From Bradyrhizobium sp. SZCCT0231 (GTDB lineage Bacteria > Pseudomonadota > Alphaproteobacteria > Rhizobiales > Xanthobacteraceae), in contig NZ_JAFCKP010000001.1 of NCBI RefSeq assembly GCF_018130245.1, forward strand, positions 1,178,001-1,242,000: a stretch of 64,000 nucleotides of DNA, read 5' to 3'. Shown piece by piece: positions 33,715-43,040 of this stretch (the first letter of the stretch is position 1; the number at the start of each line of letters is the position of its first letter). The position numbers and the translations under genes were made by a program. The notes beneath the pieces are model-generated. The model worked only from the letters and a program-made list of their open reading frames with translations. It was not told the origin of the DNA and did not search any database.

Positions 33715-36700
33715 TCACTCGGCAGGCCCCTGGACCGGCGCCGCGCTGATGTCGCTGCCGTGATGCGTCAGCGGCTTCATGCCGGTGACGGTTCTGAGCA
33801 GCACATAGAACACCGGCGTCAGGAACAGGCCGAACACGGTGACGCCGATCATGCCGGAGAACACGGCAACGCCCATGGCCCGCCGCATCTCCGAGCCGGC
33901 GCCGGTCGAGAGCACCAGCGGCAGCACGCCCATGATGAACGCCATCGACGTCATCAGGATCGGGCGCAGCCGCAAGCGGCTGGCTTCGATCGCGGCCCGG
34001 ATCGGCGTGCGCCCCGCGAATTCGAGCTCGCGCGCGAACTCGACGATCAGGATCGCGTTCTTGGCGGAGAGGCCGACGAGAACGATGAGGCCGATCTGGG
34101 TGAAGACGTTGTTGTCGCCCTTGGAGATCCAGACGCCGAACATCGCAGCGAGCAAGCCCATCGGCACGATCATGATGATCGAGAGCGGCAGGGTCAGGCT
34201 CTCATAGAGCGCGGCCAGCACCAGGAACACCAGGAGGATCGCCAGCGGAAACACCCAGATGCCGGAATTGCCGGCGATGAACTCCTGATAGGTCAGGTCG
34301 GTCCATTCGAAGGCAAAGCCCGGCGGCAGCACCTCCGCCGCGATCCGCGTCGCCGCCTCCTGCGCCTGGCCCGAGGAGAAGCCTGGCGCGGCCGCTGCGT
34401 TGATGTCGGACGACAGGAAGCCGTTGTAGCGGATCGCGCGCTCCGGCCCCGCGCTCTGGCGGATATTGAGCAGCGCCGACAATGGCACCATGTCGCCCGA
34501 GGACGAGCGCACTTTCAACTGCCTGATGTCGTCGGCGCGGGCGCGGAACGGCGCGTCGGCCTGGACGCGGACGGAATAGGTGCGGCCGAACTTGTTGAAG
34601 TCGTTGACGTAGTAGGAGCCGAGGTAAATCTGCAGCGTGTTGAACACCTCCGTCACGGGCACGCCCAGCTGAAGCGCCTTGGTGCGGTCGATGTCGGCGA
34701 ACAGCTGGGGCACGTTGACCTGGAAGCTCGAGAACACGCCGGCGATCTCCGGCGCCTTCTGCATCGCCGCCATGAAGGCGTTCGTCGCCTCGTTCAGGGC
34801 GTCATAGCCGAGACCGGCGCGGTCCTCGATCTGCAGCTTGAAGCCGCCGATGGTGCCGAGGCCGTTCACCGGCGGCGGCGGGAACATGGCGATGAAGGCC
34901 TCCTGGATGCCGGCATATTTCTTGTTCAGCTCGGCCGCGATCGCGGGCCCGCTGAGCGACGGATCCTTGCGTTCGTCGAACGGCTTCAGCGTCGAGAACA
35001 CGATGCCGGCGTTGGAGGAATTGGTGAAGCCGGAGATCGACAGGCCCGGGAAGGCCACTGAGCTCTCGACACCGGGCTGGGTCAGCGCGATGTCGCTCAT
35101 CTTGCGGATCACCTCTTCGCTGCGGTCGAGCGTGGCGCCATCGGGCAAGCGGGCGAAGCCGACCAGATATTGCTTGTCCTGACCCGGCACGAAGCCGCTC
35201 GGCACCTGCTGGAACAAGAGGGCCGTGATTCCGACGAGAACCACGTAGAGGCCCATCACCGCGGCCTTGCCCGAGATCACCTTGCTGACGCTGCCGCTGT
35301 AATTCTCCGAAGAACGCGTGAAGGCCTTGTTGAAGCCGCGGAAGAACCAGCCAAGGCCCTTTTCCATGATCAGCGTCAGCCGGTCCTTCGGCTCGTTGTG
35401 TCCCTTGAGCAGAAGCGCCGACAGCGCCGGTGACAGCGTCAGCGAATTGATGGCGGAGATCACCGTCGAAATCGCGATCGTCAGCGCGAACTGCTTGTAG
35501 AACTGCCCGGTGAGGCCGGAGATGAAGGCGAGCGGCACGAACACCGCGATCAGCACCATCGCGATGGCGATGATCGGACCCGACACCTCGCGCATGGCCT
35601 GGTACGTTGCATCGCGCGGCGACAGCCCGGCCTCGATGTTGCGCTCGACATTCTCGACCACGACGATGGCGTCGTCGACGACGATGCCGATGGCGAGCAC
35701 GAGGCCGAACAGGCTGAGCGCATTGATGGAGAAGCCGAACACGTGCATCACCGCGAATGTGCCGACGATCGACACCGGCACGGCCAGCAGCGGAATGATC
35801 GAGGCCCGCCAGGTCTGCAGGAACAGGATCACCACCAGCACCACCAGCGCGATCGCCTCCAGCAGCGTGTGGATCACGGCCTCGATCGAGGACCGCACGA
35901 ACTGGGTGGGGTCGTACACGATCTGGTAGGACACGCCCTCCGGCATGTTCTTCTTGATCTCGGCCATGGTGGCTCGAACATTGTCGGAGATCTGCAGCGC
36001 GTTGGAGCCCGGCGCCTGGAAGATCGGGATCGCCACCGCCTGCTTGTTGTCGAGCAGCGAGCGCAGGCCGTATTCGGATGCGCCAAGCTCGATGCGCGCG
36101 ACGTCGCGCAGACGAACGACCTCGCCGCGCGTGCCGGTCTTGACCACGATGTCGCCGAACTGCTCCTCGTTCGCGAGCCGGCCTTCGGCGTTGACCGAGA
36201 GCTGGAGATCGATGCCTTTGACGTTCGGGGAGGAGCCGACCACGCCGGCGGCGGCCTCGACGTTCTGTGCCTGGATCGCCCTCACGATGTCACTGGCAGT
36301 GAGCCCATGCTCGGCGGCCTTCTGCGGATCGACCCAGACCCGCATCGAATAGTCGCCGGCGCCATAGAGCTGGACGTCGCCGACGCCGTCGATCCGCGCC
36401 AGCCGGTCCTTGACGTTGAGCACCGCGTAGTTGCGCAAATACGTCATGTCGTAGCGGCCGTTCGGCGACAACAGATGCACGACCATGGTGAGGTCGGGCG
36501 ACGATTTCTTGGTGATGATGCCGAGCTGGCGCACCACGGCCGGCAGGCGCGGCTCGGCCTGCTGCACGCGGTTCTGCACCAGCTGCGTCGCCTTGTCGGG
36601 GTCGGTGCCGAGCCGGAACGTCACCGTCAGCGTCATCGCGCCGTCGGTGGTCGCCTGGCTCGACATGTACAGCATGCCTTCGACGCCGTTGATCTGCTCC

Positions 36701-36903
36701 TCGATCGGGGTTGCCACCGTCTCCGCGATCACCTTCGGATTGGCGCCGGGATAGGTCGCGCGCACAACGACGGAGGGCGGTACGACATCGGGATATTCCG
36801 AGATCGGCATCGCGAACAGCGAGATCAGGCCGGCGAGGAAGATCAGGACCGACAGCACCCCGGCGAAAATCGGGCGATCGATGAAGAACTTTGAGAGATT
36901 CAT
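33715..36903 (-). CDS. RND multidrug efflux permease (AcrB/MexB-like)
   Basis: 1062 aa. The ATG at 36903 (MNLSKFFIDRP) is preferred to an upstream TTG. Full-length HAE1 pump with the two large periplasmic loops. NFxxRPIFA-type N-terminus is FFIDRPIFAGVLS; the proton-relay aspartates are in LVLAIGIVVDDAIVVVENVER (TM4, DD). SGLTGQFYKQFALTIAIS and the C-terminal GLSAKNAILIVEFARE are typical. It exports lipophilic compounds across both membranes with the adaptor upstream (37090-38334) and an outer-membrane channel encoded elsewhere. Confidence 0.95.
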   Translation of the reverse strand: MNLSKFFIDRPIFAGVLSVLIFLAGLISLFAMPISEYPDVVPPSVVVRATYPGANPKVIAETVATPIEEQINGVEGMLYMSSQATTDGAMTLTVTFRLGTDPDKATQLVQNRVQQAEPRLPAVVRQLGIITKKSSPDLTMVVHLLSPNGRYDMTYLRNYAVLNVKDRLARIDGVGDVQLYGAGDYSMRVWVDPQKAAEHGLTASDIVRAIQAQNVEAAAGVVGSSPNVKGIDLQLSVNAEGRLANEEQFGDIVVKTGTRGEVVRLRDVARIELGASEYGLRSLLDNKQAVAIPIFQAPGSNALQISDNVRATMAEIKKNMPEGVSYQIVYDPTQFVRSSIEAVIHTLLEAIALVVLVVILFLQTWRASIIPLLAVPVSIVGTFAVMHVFGFSINALSLFGLVLAIGIVVDDAIVVVENVERNIEAGLSPRDATYQAMREVSGPIIAIAMVLIAVFVPLAFISGLTGQFYKQFALTIAISTVISAINSLTLSPALSALLLKGHNEPKDRLTLIMEKGLGWFFRGFNKAFTRSSENYSGSVSKVISGKAAVMGLYVVLVGITALLFQQVPSGFVPGQDKQYLVGFARLPDGATLDRSEEVIRKMSDIALTQPGVESSVAFPGLSISGFTNSSNAGIVFSTLKPFDERKDPSLSGPAIAAELNKKYAGIQEAFIAMFPPPPVNGLGTIGGFKLQIEDRAGLGYDALNEATNAFMAAMQKAPEIAGVFSSFQVNVPQLFADIDRTKALQLGVPVTEVFNTLQIYLGSYYVNDFNKFGRTYSVRVQADAPFRARADDIRQLKVRSSSGDMVPLSALLNIRQSAGPERAIRYNGFLSSDINAAAAPGFSSGQAQEAATRIAAEVLPPGFAFEWTDLTYQEFIAGNSGIWVFPLAILLVFLVLAALYESLTLPLSIIMIVPMGLLAAMFGVWISKGDNNVFTQIGLIVLVGLSAKNAILIVEFARELEFAGRTPIRAAIEASRLRLRPILMTSMAFIMGVLPLVLSTGAGSEMRRAMGVAVFSGMIGVTVFGLFLTPVFYVLLRTVTGMKPLTHHGSDISAAPVQGPAE

Positions 36904-36949
36904 GGCTTTGCCCCTGGGCAATATCCTGCGTGGCGCCGACAGCTCACGC

Positions 36950-37082
36950 CGTCATTCCGGGGCGTGGGCGAAGCCCGCGAACCCGGAATCCGGAGGTGAG
37001 TTGGTCGGAGTTTCCAAACTCCTGGATTCTCAGGTGCGCAATTGCGCACCTTAGGTCGCGCTACGCGCGCCCCGGAATGACG
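36950..37082. repeat. Palindromic repeat between the two genes of an RND operon
   Basis: CGTCATTCCGGGGCG (36950-36964) and CGCCCCGGAATGACG (37068-37082) are perfect 15-bp inverted ends. Between them, GGTGCGCAATTGCGCACC (37033-37050) is a perfect 18-bp palindrome. It is a dispersed Bradyrhizobium element, here inserted between adaptor and pump genes of one transcription unit. Confidence 0.75.
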
Positions 37083-37089
37083 GAAGATG

Positions 37090-38334
37090 TCAGCGTTGCA
37101 CCACGTCCTGGTTGCTGTGGTTTGACGCCTGCTGCGGCCCACGCGCGCCCATCTGAGCGATCTCCGTCTTGAGGAGGGCGCCGGGACGCACGCGCTGCAG
37201 GCCGTTGATGACGATGCGGTCGCCGGACTTCAGGCCCGAGGTGACGATGCGAAGCCCATCGACGGCGCCGCCGAGCGTGACCGGCCGGTAGACCGCGCGG
37301 CTGTCGTCGCCGACCGCCATCACGAACTTCTTGTCCTGGTCGGTGCCGATCGCGCGCTCGTCGATCATCACCAGCGCCTGTTGCTTCGGCTGGCCCATGC
37401 GCACGCGGGCGAACTGGCCGGGGATGAGGCGCCCATCATCGTTGCGGAATACGGCGCGGACACGGATGGTGCCGCTCTGGCCGTTGACCTGGTTGTCGAT
37501 GAGCTGGATGTGGCCCTTCGCGGACAGGCCGCCCGACGTCGTCATCTCGACCGGGATCTGGTCGAGCTTGCCGCGCCTCCCGGAGGCATCCGCGATCGAG
37601 TTCAGCGCGCGCAGCACCACCTCTTCGTCCGCATCGAACGAGGCGTAGATCGGATTGACCGAGACCAGCGAGGTCAAGACCGGGGACGCAGTGCCGGCGG
37701 CGACGAGATTGCCGACGGTGACCTCGATCTTGCCGACGCGGCCGTCCACGGGGGCGCGCACTTCGGTGTAGTCGAGATTGAGCTTTGCGGTCTGAAGCGT
37801 CGCCTCGGCCGCCTTGACGTTGGCGATCGCCTCGCGATTGGCGTTGTCGCGCTGGTCATAGTCGCGCCGGGTGACCACGGCGTTGCCGACGAGCTGGGCG
37901 CCGCGTTCGAGCTCGCTCTGGGTGAAGACGACGCGGGCTTTCGCGGCCTCGACTTGGGCCGCAGCCTTGTCGACTTCGGCCGCATAAGGGGCGGGATCGA
38001 TCTTGAACAGCACGTCGCCGGCCTTCACCAGCGCGCCTTCGATGAAGTTGGTCGACAGGATCGCACCCGCGACGCGCGGACGGAGCTCGACCCGGTTGAT
38101 GGCCTCGAGCCGGCCGGAAAAATCGTCCCACAGCACGGTCTGCCGTGGCTCGATCATTGCGACGGTGACAGAAACGGCTTGTTCGGCCGCGGCCGCCGGT
38201 GCGGTCGCTTGCGCCGCATGAAAATAGCGGCCGGTGGCGATCGAGCCGGCCGTGGCGAGGGCGCCCACGATGGCGACGCCACCCAGAAGGCAGCGGAAAC
38301 GGCCGGTGCGGGAGGTATTTTGGGAGGGGGGCAT
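37090..38334 (-). CDS. RND efflux periplasmic adaptor (AcrA/MexA-like)
   Basis: 414 aa. The N-terminal signal/anchor (GVAIVGALATAGSIATG) is followed by the lipoyl half motif RLEAINRVELRPRVAGAI, a coiled-coil hairpin (AAQVEAAKARVVFTQSELERGA) and the second lipoyl half YTEVRAPVDGRVGKIEVTVG. The C-terminal beta-barrel has QALVMIDERAIGTDQDKKFV. It links the pump to an outer-membrane channel. A perfect TetR-type palindrome lies 17 bp upstream of the start, and the regulator gene is divergent. Confidence 0.93.
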   Translation of the reverse strand: MPPSQNTSRTGRFRCLLGGVAIVGALATAGSIATGRYFHAAQATAPAAAAEQAVSVTVAMIEPRQTVLWDDFSGRLEAINRVELRPRVAGAILSTNFIEGALVKAGDVLFKIDPAPYAAEVDKAAAQVEAAKARVVFTQSELERGAQLVGNAVVTRRDYDQRDNANREAIANVKAAEATLQTAKLNLDYTEVRAPVDGRVGKIEVTVGNLVAAGTASPVLTSLVSVNPIYASFDADEEVVLRALNSIADASGRRGKLDQIPVEMTTSGGLSAKGHIQLIDNQVNGQSGTIRVRAVFRNDDGRLIPGQFARVRMGQPKQQALVMIDERAIGTDQDKKFVMAVGDDSRAVYRPVTLGGAVDGLRIVTSGLKSGDRIVINGLQRVRPGALLKTEIAQMGARGPQQASNHSNQDVVQR

Positions 38335-38350
38335 TTGCGCGCTCCAGATA

Positions 38351-38415
38351 TGTAGTGTTCACTACAGATGTGGAGCTGGATACCGCAGTGCAAGATACTT
38401 ATGTACCATTCACTA
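38351..38415. promoter_or_regulatory. Operator region between RND adaptor and TetR genes
   Basis: TGTAGTG-TT-CACTACA (38351-38366) is a perfect 7-bp inverted repeat; TGTACCATTCACTA (38402-38415) is a partial second copy. The two lie in the 200-bp divergent region and fit an AcrR-like repressor that controls the pump. Confidence 0.65.
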
Positions 38416-38534
38416 AAAAAATTGTAGCGGCATACCGCAAGAATTGGAAGACACTAGGAAAATAGAATTAGAACAAATAGTTAGGATTCGGCGTTAAGCC
38501 TCAGGCAGAACGCGAATTCGGAGGAGACAGGCAC

Positions 38535-39131
38535 ATGGGCATGGGACGCCCCCGCGAATTCGACGCCGAAATGGCGTTGGACCAGGCGATGGAAGTGTTT
38601 TGGCGCCATGGCTATGAGGGCGCGACCATTGCCCAGCTCACCGAGGCCATGGGCATCAACCCGCCCAGTCTCTACGCCTGCTTCGGCAACAAGGAAGGCC
38701 TGCTGAAGGCCGCGCTCGACCGCTACGCCAAGCTGCGCGGCGCCTGGATGGACGAGGTGGTCGCAGCGCCGACCGCCCGCGCCGTCGCCGAGCGGATGCT
38801 GATGGGCATCGCCGACAAGCAGACCGATCCCGCCAATCCGCCCGGCTGCCTGCTCGTGCAGGGCGGCATCGCCTGCGGCACCGGCTCCGAGAACGTCCCT
38901 TTCGAATTGGCCGCGCGCCGCGCCCAGAACGAAGACCAGCTCCGCGAGCGTTTCGTCCGCGCCAAGGCCGAAGGTGATCTCAAGGAAAGCGCCGATCCCG
39001 CCGCGCTCGCGCGCTATGTCTCGGCGGTGTCGGTCGGCATGGGCGTGATGGCGTCCTCAGGCGCGGACCGCGAAGCGCTGCGGCAGGTCGCGAGCGTCGC
39101 GGTGCAGGCGGTGGAAGCGCAGTCGGGCTGA
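38535..39131 (+). CDS. TetR/AcrR family repressor of the RND pump
   Basis: 198 aa. The DNA-binding domain reads GRPREFDAEMALDQAMEVFW, then TIAQLTEAMGINPPSLYACF and GNKEGLLKAALDRY, with the usual NxxxLYxxFGNKExL pattern. The C-terminal domain has a Cys-containing segment (CLLVQGGIACGTGS) typical of the subgroup with TetR_C_16-like domains. It is divergent from the RND adaptor gene and faces a perfect palindrome. GGAGGAG lies upstream. Most likely it represses the pump and itself until a pump substrate binds. Confidence 0.9.
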   Translation: MGMGRPREFDAEMALDQAMEVFWRHGYEGATIAQLTEAMGINPPSLYACFGNKEGLLKAALDRYAKLRGAWMDEVVAAPTARAVAERMLMGIADKQTDPANPPGCLLVQGGIACGTGSENVPFELAARRAQNEDQLRERFVRAKAEGDLKESADPAALARYVSAVSVGMGVMASSGADREALRQVASVAVQAVEAQSG

Positions 39132-39181
39132 CAAGACGTAGCTATCTCGCGGATCGCATTGCAGTCAGCGCAAGTCGTCGT

Positions 39182-39258
39182 GCCCGGGCTTGTCCCGGGC
39201 ATCCACGTTCTCAGTGCTGCTTGGACAAGGCGTCGATGGCCGGGATAAGCCCGGCCAT
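39182..39258. repeat. Bradyrhizobium-type double-hairpin intergenic repeat
   Basis: Two perfect hairpins: GCCCGGG/CCCGGGC (39182-39200) and ATGGCCGGG/CCCGGCCAT (39236-39258), separated by ATCCACGTTCTC and CAAGGCGT. It is the recurring GTGCCCGGGCTTGTCCCGGGC element. It ends 13 bp before the MFS gene stop and may terminate both converging genes. Confidence 0.65.
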
Positions 39259-39270
39259 CGGTGGAGAGCG

Positions 39271-40638
39271 TCAGGACGCTTCCTTGAGGACCGGCGCGGC
39301 AGTCTCTTCGGCCTTGAGCTCTTCGAGGCTGCGATGCCGGGGCTCGATGCCGAGTACCCAGACCGTGACGATCTGCACCACGAGCAAGCCGATCATCAGC
39401 GCCATCACGCCGGCCACGCCGCGCGACTCGAACAGCGACACGACCAGGAACGGCGTGATGATCGTGGCGCCGCGCCCCATCGTATTGACGATGCCCGACG
39501 CACGCAGCCGGACCTCGGTCGGAAACAGCTCTGGAATGTAGATGCCGAACAGGAGTGCGACCAGGACGTAAATCGGCACCGTCAGCGCGAAGCCCACGGC
39601 CGGCAGCAGGATCGGATCCGAGATCATGGGATAGAGCATGCCCAGCGCCACCGAGATCAGCGACGCGCCGATGATCGTTGGCTTGCGACCCCAGCGGTCG
39701 GCGGTCAATGCACCGATGGCCGCGCCGATCGGTGCGCCGAGCGCCATCAGCAGCGAATAGCCGAACGATGTCGCGACCGACAGGCCCTGCTTGACGAAGA
39801 ACACGGGCAGCCAGGTCACGAAGCCATAGAGCAGGGTGTTGATCGTGATCAGGCAGATGGCGCCGACGATCATCCGCGACAGCAAGGGCGCAGTGAACAA
39901 CGTGCCGAGATCGGGAGCGACCGGAGCGGGTGTCGTGGGCGCTGGAGCAGGCAAGGGCTGTCCTTGCGCCGCTTCCTTCTCGATCGCCTGCATCAACGCT
40001 TCCGCCTCGGCGGTGCGTCCCACGGCTTCGAGCCAGCGCGGGGATTCCGGCAGCGACTTGCGCATGTACCAGACGACGAGCGCGCCGATGCCGCCGAGCA
40101 CGAACATCGAGCGCCAGCCGAATTGCGGAACGAGCACGGATGCGATCAAAAGTGCCGCTGGCAGGCCCGTCACGACGCATACGGCGGTGAGGCCGAGCCA
40201 TTTGCCGCGGGTGCGGGCGGGCACGAACTCCGTCATCGTCGAATAGCCGACGACGTTCTCGGCCCCGAGGCCGACGCCCATCACGAAGCGGCAGGCGATC
40301 AGGAAGGCCATGTTCGGCGCGAATGCCGCGGCAAGGGAAGCGATGCCGAAAAGGAGCAAATTGAACTGATAGGTGAAGCGGCGCCCATGGCGATCGCCGA
40401 GGAAGCCGGTGCCGAACGACCCCAGCATCATGCCGACGAACGTCGCGGAGATGAAGGCCGCGTTCTGAGCGAGCGTCGAAAAGCCTGATTTCAGCGTGAC
40501 GCTGAGCACCGTCCCGGCAATGTAGATGTCGAAACCGTCGAAGAACATTCCGATGCCGATCAGCAGCATGATGCGGCGGTGGAATGGCCCGATCGGCAGT
40601 CGATCGAGACGGCTGCCTGCGTTTACCGATGTCGACAT
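39271..40638 (-). CDS. MFS transporter (aromatic acid/sugar:H+ symporter type)
   Basis: 455 aa with 12 hydrophobic segments. The loop 2-3 motif is GFLGDRHGRRFTY, repeated as ALTADRWGRKPTI in the second half; IGMFFDGFDIYIAG in the first helix has the aspartate of the aromatic acid:H+ symporter group (DGxD). RFVMGVGLGAENV and PELFPTEVRLRASG complete the pattern. A Pro/Ala-rich cytoplasmic loop lies between helices 6 and 7. It probably imports a carboxylate. The same-strand aldehyde dehydrogenase and GntR genes upstream are likely co-transcribed. Confidence 0.9.
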   Translation of the reverse strand: MSTSVNAGSRLDRLPIGPFHRRIMLLIGIGMFFDGFDIYIAGTVLSVTLKSGFSTLAQNAAFISATFVGMMLGSFGTGFLGDRHGRRFTYQFNLLLFGIASLAAAFAPNMAFLIACRFVMGVGLGAENVVGYSTMTEFVPARTRGKWLGLTAVCVVTGLPAALLIASVLVPQFGWRSMFVLGGIGALVVWYMRKSLPESPRWLEAVGRTAEAEALMQAIEKEAAQGQPLPAPAPTTPAPVAPDLGTLFTAPLLSRMIVGAICLITINTLLYGFVTWLPVFFVKQGLSVATSFGYSLLMALGAPIGAAIGALTADRWGRKPTIIGASLISVALGMLYPMISDPILLPAVGFALTVPIYVLVALLFGIYIPELFPTEVRLRASGIVNTMGRGATIITPFLVVSLFESRGVAGVMALMIGLLVVQIVTVWVLGIEPRHRSLEELKAEETAAPVLKEAS

Positions 40639-40712
40639 TGACGCTCTCCCTTGACTGTCATTCTGGTTGATACGGCCCGCCTTCTATGGGCGGTCGGCCG
40701 GGTGCAGTTCTG

Positions 40713-42242
40713 CTAGTTCAGCCGCTTCTGATTGGCCGTGTCGCGATACCAGTCGAACGGCTGCTCGTGGGTCGCGACCATCACACTCTTGGTGTTGAAG
40801 TGGTCGTCGAAACTCTCGGTGCCGAATTCGCGGCCGATGCCGGAATCATCGACGCCGCCCCAGGGCGAGGCCGGGTCGAGTCGGTGATGATCGTTGATCC
40901 AGACGATGCCGGCCTTGACCGCGGCGGCAACACGGTGGGCGCGGGCGACGTCGCGGGTGCGGATCGCTGCGGCGAGGCCAAACGGCGAGTCGTTGGCGAG
41001 CCGGAGCGCATCGGCCTCGTCCTTGAACGGTGTCACCGAGGTGAAGGGACCGAACACTTCCTCCTGGAAGATGCGCATGTCGGACTTGACGTCGGCAAAG
41101 ACCGTCGGCTCGACGAAATATCCGTTGTCGTGGCCCGGCACCTTGGCGGCAACGCCGCCGGTGACGAGACGCGCGCCGTCGGCGCGACCATAGTCTGCAT
41201 AGGCGAGAACGCGGTCGCGCTGCTTGGCCGAGATCACGGGGCCCATCTGGGTGCTGGGATCGAAGGGATCGCCGACGCGGATCGTGCGGGTCTTGGCCTG
41301 CAGCTTCTCCACGAACTCGTCGTAGATCGAGGCCTGGACGATGTGGCGCGAGGCGCAGACGCAGGTCTGTCCGGCGCCGATGAATGCACCGAAGGCGGCA
41401 TAGTTGACGGCGCGGTCGACGTCGAAATCGTCGAACACCATCACCGGCGTCTTGCCGCCGAGTTCCATGGTCTGATGCGCGAACACCTTTGCGGCCGCGC
41501 TGCCGGCGATGCGGCCGGCCTCCGTGCCGCCGGTCAGGACCAGCTTGTTGATGTCGCCGTGCTCGGCCAGCATCTTGCCGGCGCTCGGGCCGAGGCCGAG
41601 CACGATATTGAAGACGCCGGGCGGCAGGCCCGCTTCCGTGAAGATCTGCGCGAGCTTCAGGGTCGAGAGCGGCGTGTATTCGGACGGCTTCACCACGGTG
41701 ACGCATCCAGTCGCCAGCACCACGGCGAGCGACTTGCACAGGATCATCAGGGGGTGATTGAACGGGGTGCAATTGGCGACGATGCCGATCGGCGTGCGGA
41801 GCGTGTAGTTCAGATAGGCGCCTTCGACGGGGATCACGGAGTCACGGCGCGACAAAGCGAGGCCGGCGAAGTAGCGGAAGAAATCGGGCAGGCGGGAGAG
41901 CTGGGCGCGGGTCTCGTTGACCGGGCGGCCGTTGTTGAGAGTCTCGAGCCGGTATAGGCTGTCGAGATTGGCCTCGAACGCATCGGCGAGCTTGTTGACC
42001 AGTCTGGCCCTGGCGCGCGTGTCCATGCCGCCCCAGGCCTTTCCTTCGAACGCGGCGCGCGCGCTTTTCATGGCGCGGTCGATATCCTCTGCGGTTGAAT
42101 TGGGAATGCGGGCAATGACATCGCCGGTCGCGGGATTGCGAACGTCCAGCATCGCGCCGTCTCCGGCTTCGACCTCCCGTCCATCGATGAAATTGCCGTG
42201 GGTTTCGACGTCGATCGACGCGGGTTTCGACGGAACGTTCAT
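40713..42242 (-). CDS. NAD(P)+-dependent aldehyde dehydrogenase
   Basis: 509 aa starting at the ATG at 42242; a longer open frame is only overlap with the GntR gene. The catalytic glutamate is in MELGGKTPVMV and the nucleophilic cysteine in GAGQTCVCASRH (near residue 300). Rossmann-type motifs LTGGTEAGR and PFNHPLMILCKSLA are present, and the C-terminal EEVFGPFTSVTPF is conserved. It oxidises an aldehyde to a carboxylate in the cytoplasm. The start overlaps the GntR stop (ATGA), so both are co-translated, with the MFS gene probably third. Confidence 0.93.
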   Translation of the reverse strand: MNVPSKPASIDVETHGNFIDGREVEAGDGAMLDVRNPATGDVIARIPNSTAEDIDRAMKSARAAFEGKAWGGMDTRARARLVNKLADAFEANLDSLYRLETLNNGRPVNETRAQLSRLPDFFRYFAGLALSRRDSVIPVEGAYLNYTLRTPIGIVANCTPFNHPLMILCKSLAVVLATGCVTVVKPSEYTPLSTLKLAQIFTEAGLPPGVFNIVLGLGPSAGKMLAEHGDINKLVLTGGTEAGRIAGSAAAKVFAHQTMELGGKTPVMVFDDFDVDRAVNYAAFGAFIGAGQTCVCASRHIVQASIYDEFVEKLQAKTRTIRVGDPFDPSTQMGPVISAKQRDRVLAYADYGRADGARLVTGGVAAKVPGHDNGYFVEPTVFADVKSDMRIFQEEVFGPFTSVTPFKDEADALRLANDSPFGLAAAIRTRDVARAHRVAAAVKAGIVWINDHHRLDPASPWGGVDDSGIGREFGTESFDDHFNTKSVMVATHEQPFDWYRDTANQKRLN

Positions 42243-42889
42243 GATGACCTCTCTTCGACGATGACGGCGTTGCGCTTGAGCGCCGGCAGAACGCGTTTTT
42301 CGGTGTCCCCGATGTGGGCCTTGATGATGCGCGCCGCGGTGCGCGTTTCGCGCTGCTGCATGGCGTCGATCAGTGCGACGTGCTCTGCGACGAGCTTTGC
42401 GGGGTCGTGGCCCTTCAGGTTGGAAATACTGACGCGGACCAGCCGGTCGGCCTGGCCGATCAGGTCGCACAGCGCCGCCGCCATGCGGCGATTGCCGGAG
42501 GCATGAGCCAGCGCAGTGTGGAAGCCGCGATTGTAGGCGATGAAGTCCTCGTGATTGCCCGAGAAGCGGCGGAATTCGTCGAGCGATTTCAAGACGCTGT
42601 CGGGGGCGCTTTCGATCGCTTCAGCAACGCAGGCCGCCTCCAGTGCGAGTCGGAAGCGCAGGAGGTCGCGGGCGTCGGAGAGCGAGATCGGCGTCACGCG
42701 GTAGCCCTGGCGCGGCTGCACCGTCACGAGGTGCTCGCGCTGGAGCCGCAGAAGTGCATCCCGAACCGGCTGCCGGCTCACCGAATAGCGCTCGGCCAGG
42801 TCTTGCTCGCGCATTTCATCACCCGGCGTAAGGCGACAAGCTAAAATATCAGCTCTAAGGAGATCGTAGATATTTTCGCGCAAAAGCAT
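42239..42889 (-). CDS. GntR family regulator (FCD type)
   Basis: 216 aa. N-terminal winged helix: IYDLLRADILACRLTPGDEM, then LAERYSVSRQPVRDALLRLQ and LVTVQPRQGYRV. The FCD domain has NRGFHTALAHASGNRRM and the metal-binding histidines EHVALIDAM and IIKAHIGDTE. It is the first gene of a unit with the aldehyde dehydrogenase and is divergent from an alpha/beta hydrolase, so it likely senses the substrate or product of that pathway. A clear palindromic site was not found in 42890-43040. Confidence 0.9.
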   Translation of the reverse strand: MLLRENIYDLLRADILACRLTPGDEMREQDLAERYSVSRQPVRDALLRLQREHLVTVQPRQGYRVTPISLSDARDLLRFRLALEAACVAEAIESAPDSVLKSLDEFRRFSGNHEDFIAYNRGFHTALAHASGNRRMAAALCDLIGQADRLVRVSISNLKGHDPAKLVAEHVALIDAMQQRETRTAARIIKAHIGDTEKRVLPALKRNAVIVEERSS

Positions 42890-43040
42890 GACAATTGGAA
42901 CCTCGTTGGCCCGTAATTTGACAATCCTGATATTTCACGTCAAGAGGCGAATGCTTGAATTCCCGGGGATTTGATTTATCAATCGGCCCGATGAGGCACG
43001 CGATCACGCGTGGTCCGACCGTCGCGAGGAAGAACCGGAC

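Noticed and set aside
33667-35061. 464-codon plus-strand frame
   Set aside because: Antisense of the RND pump; composition dominated by His, Arg, Asp and Glu with no motif.
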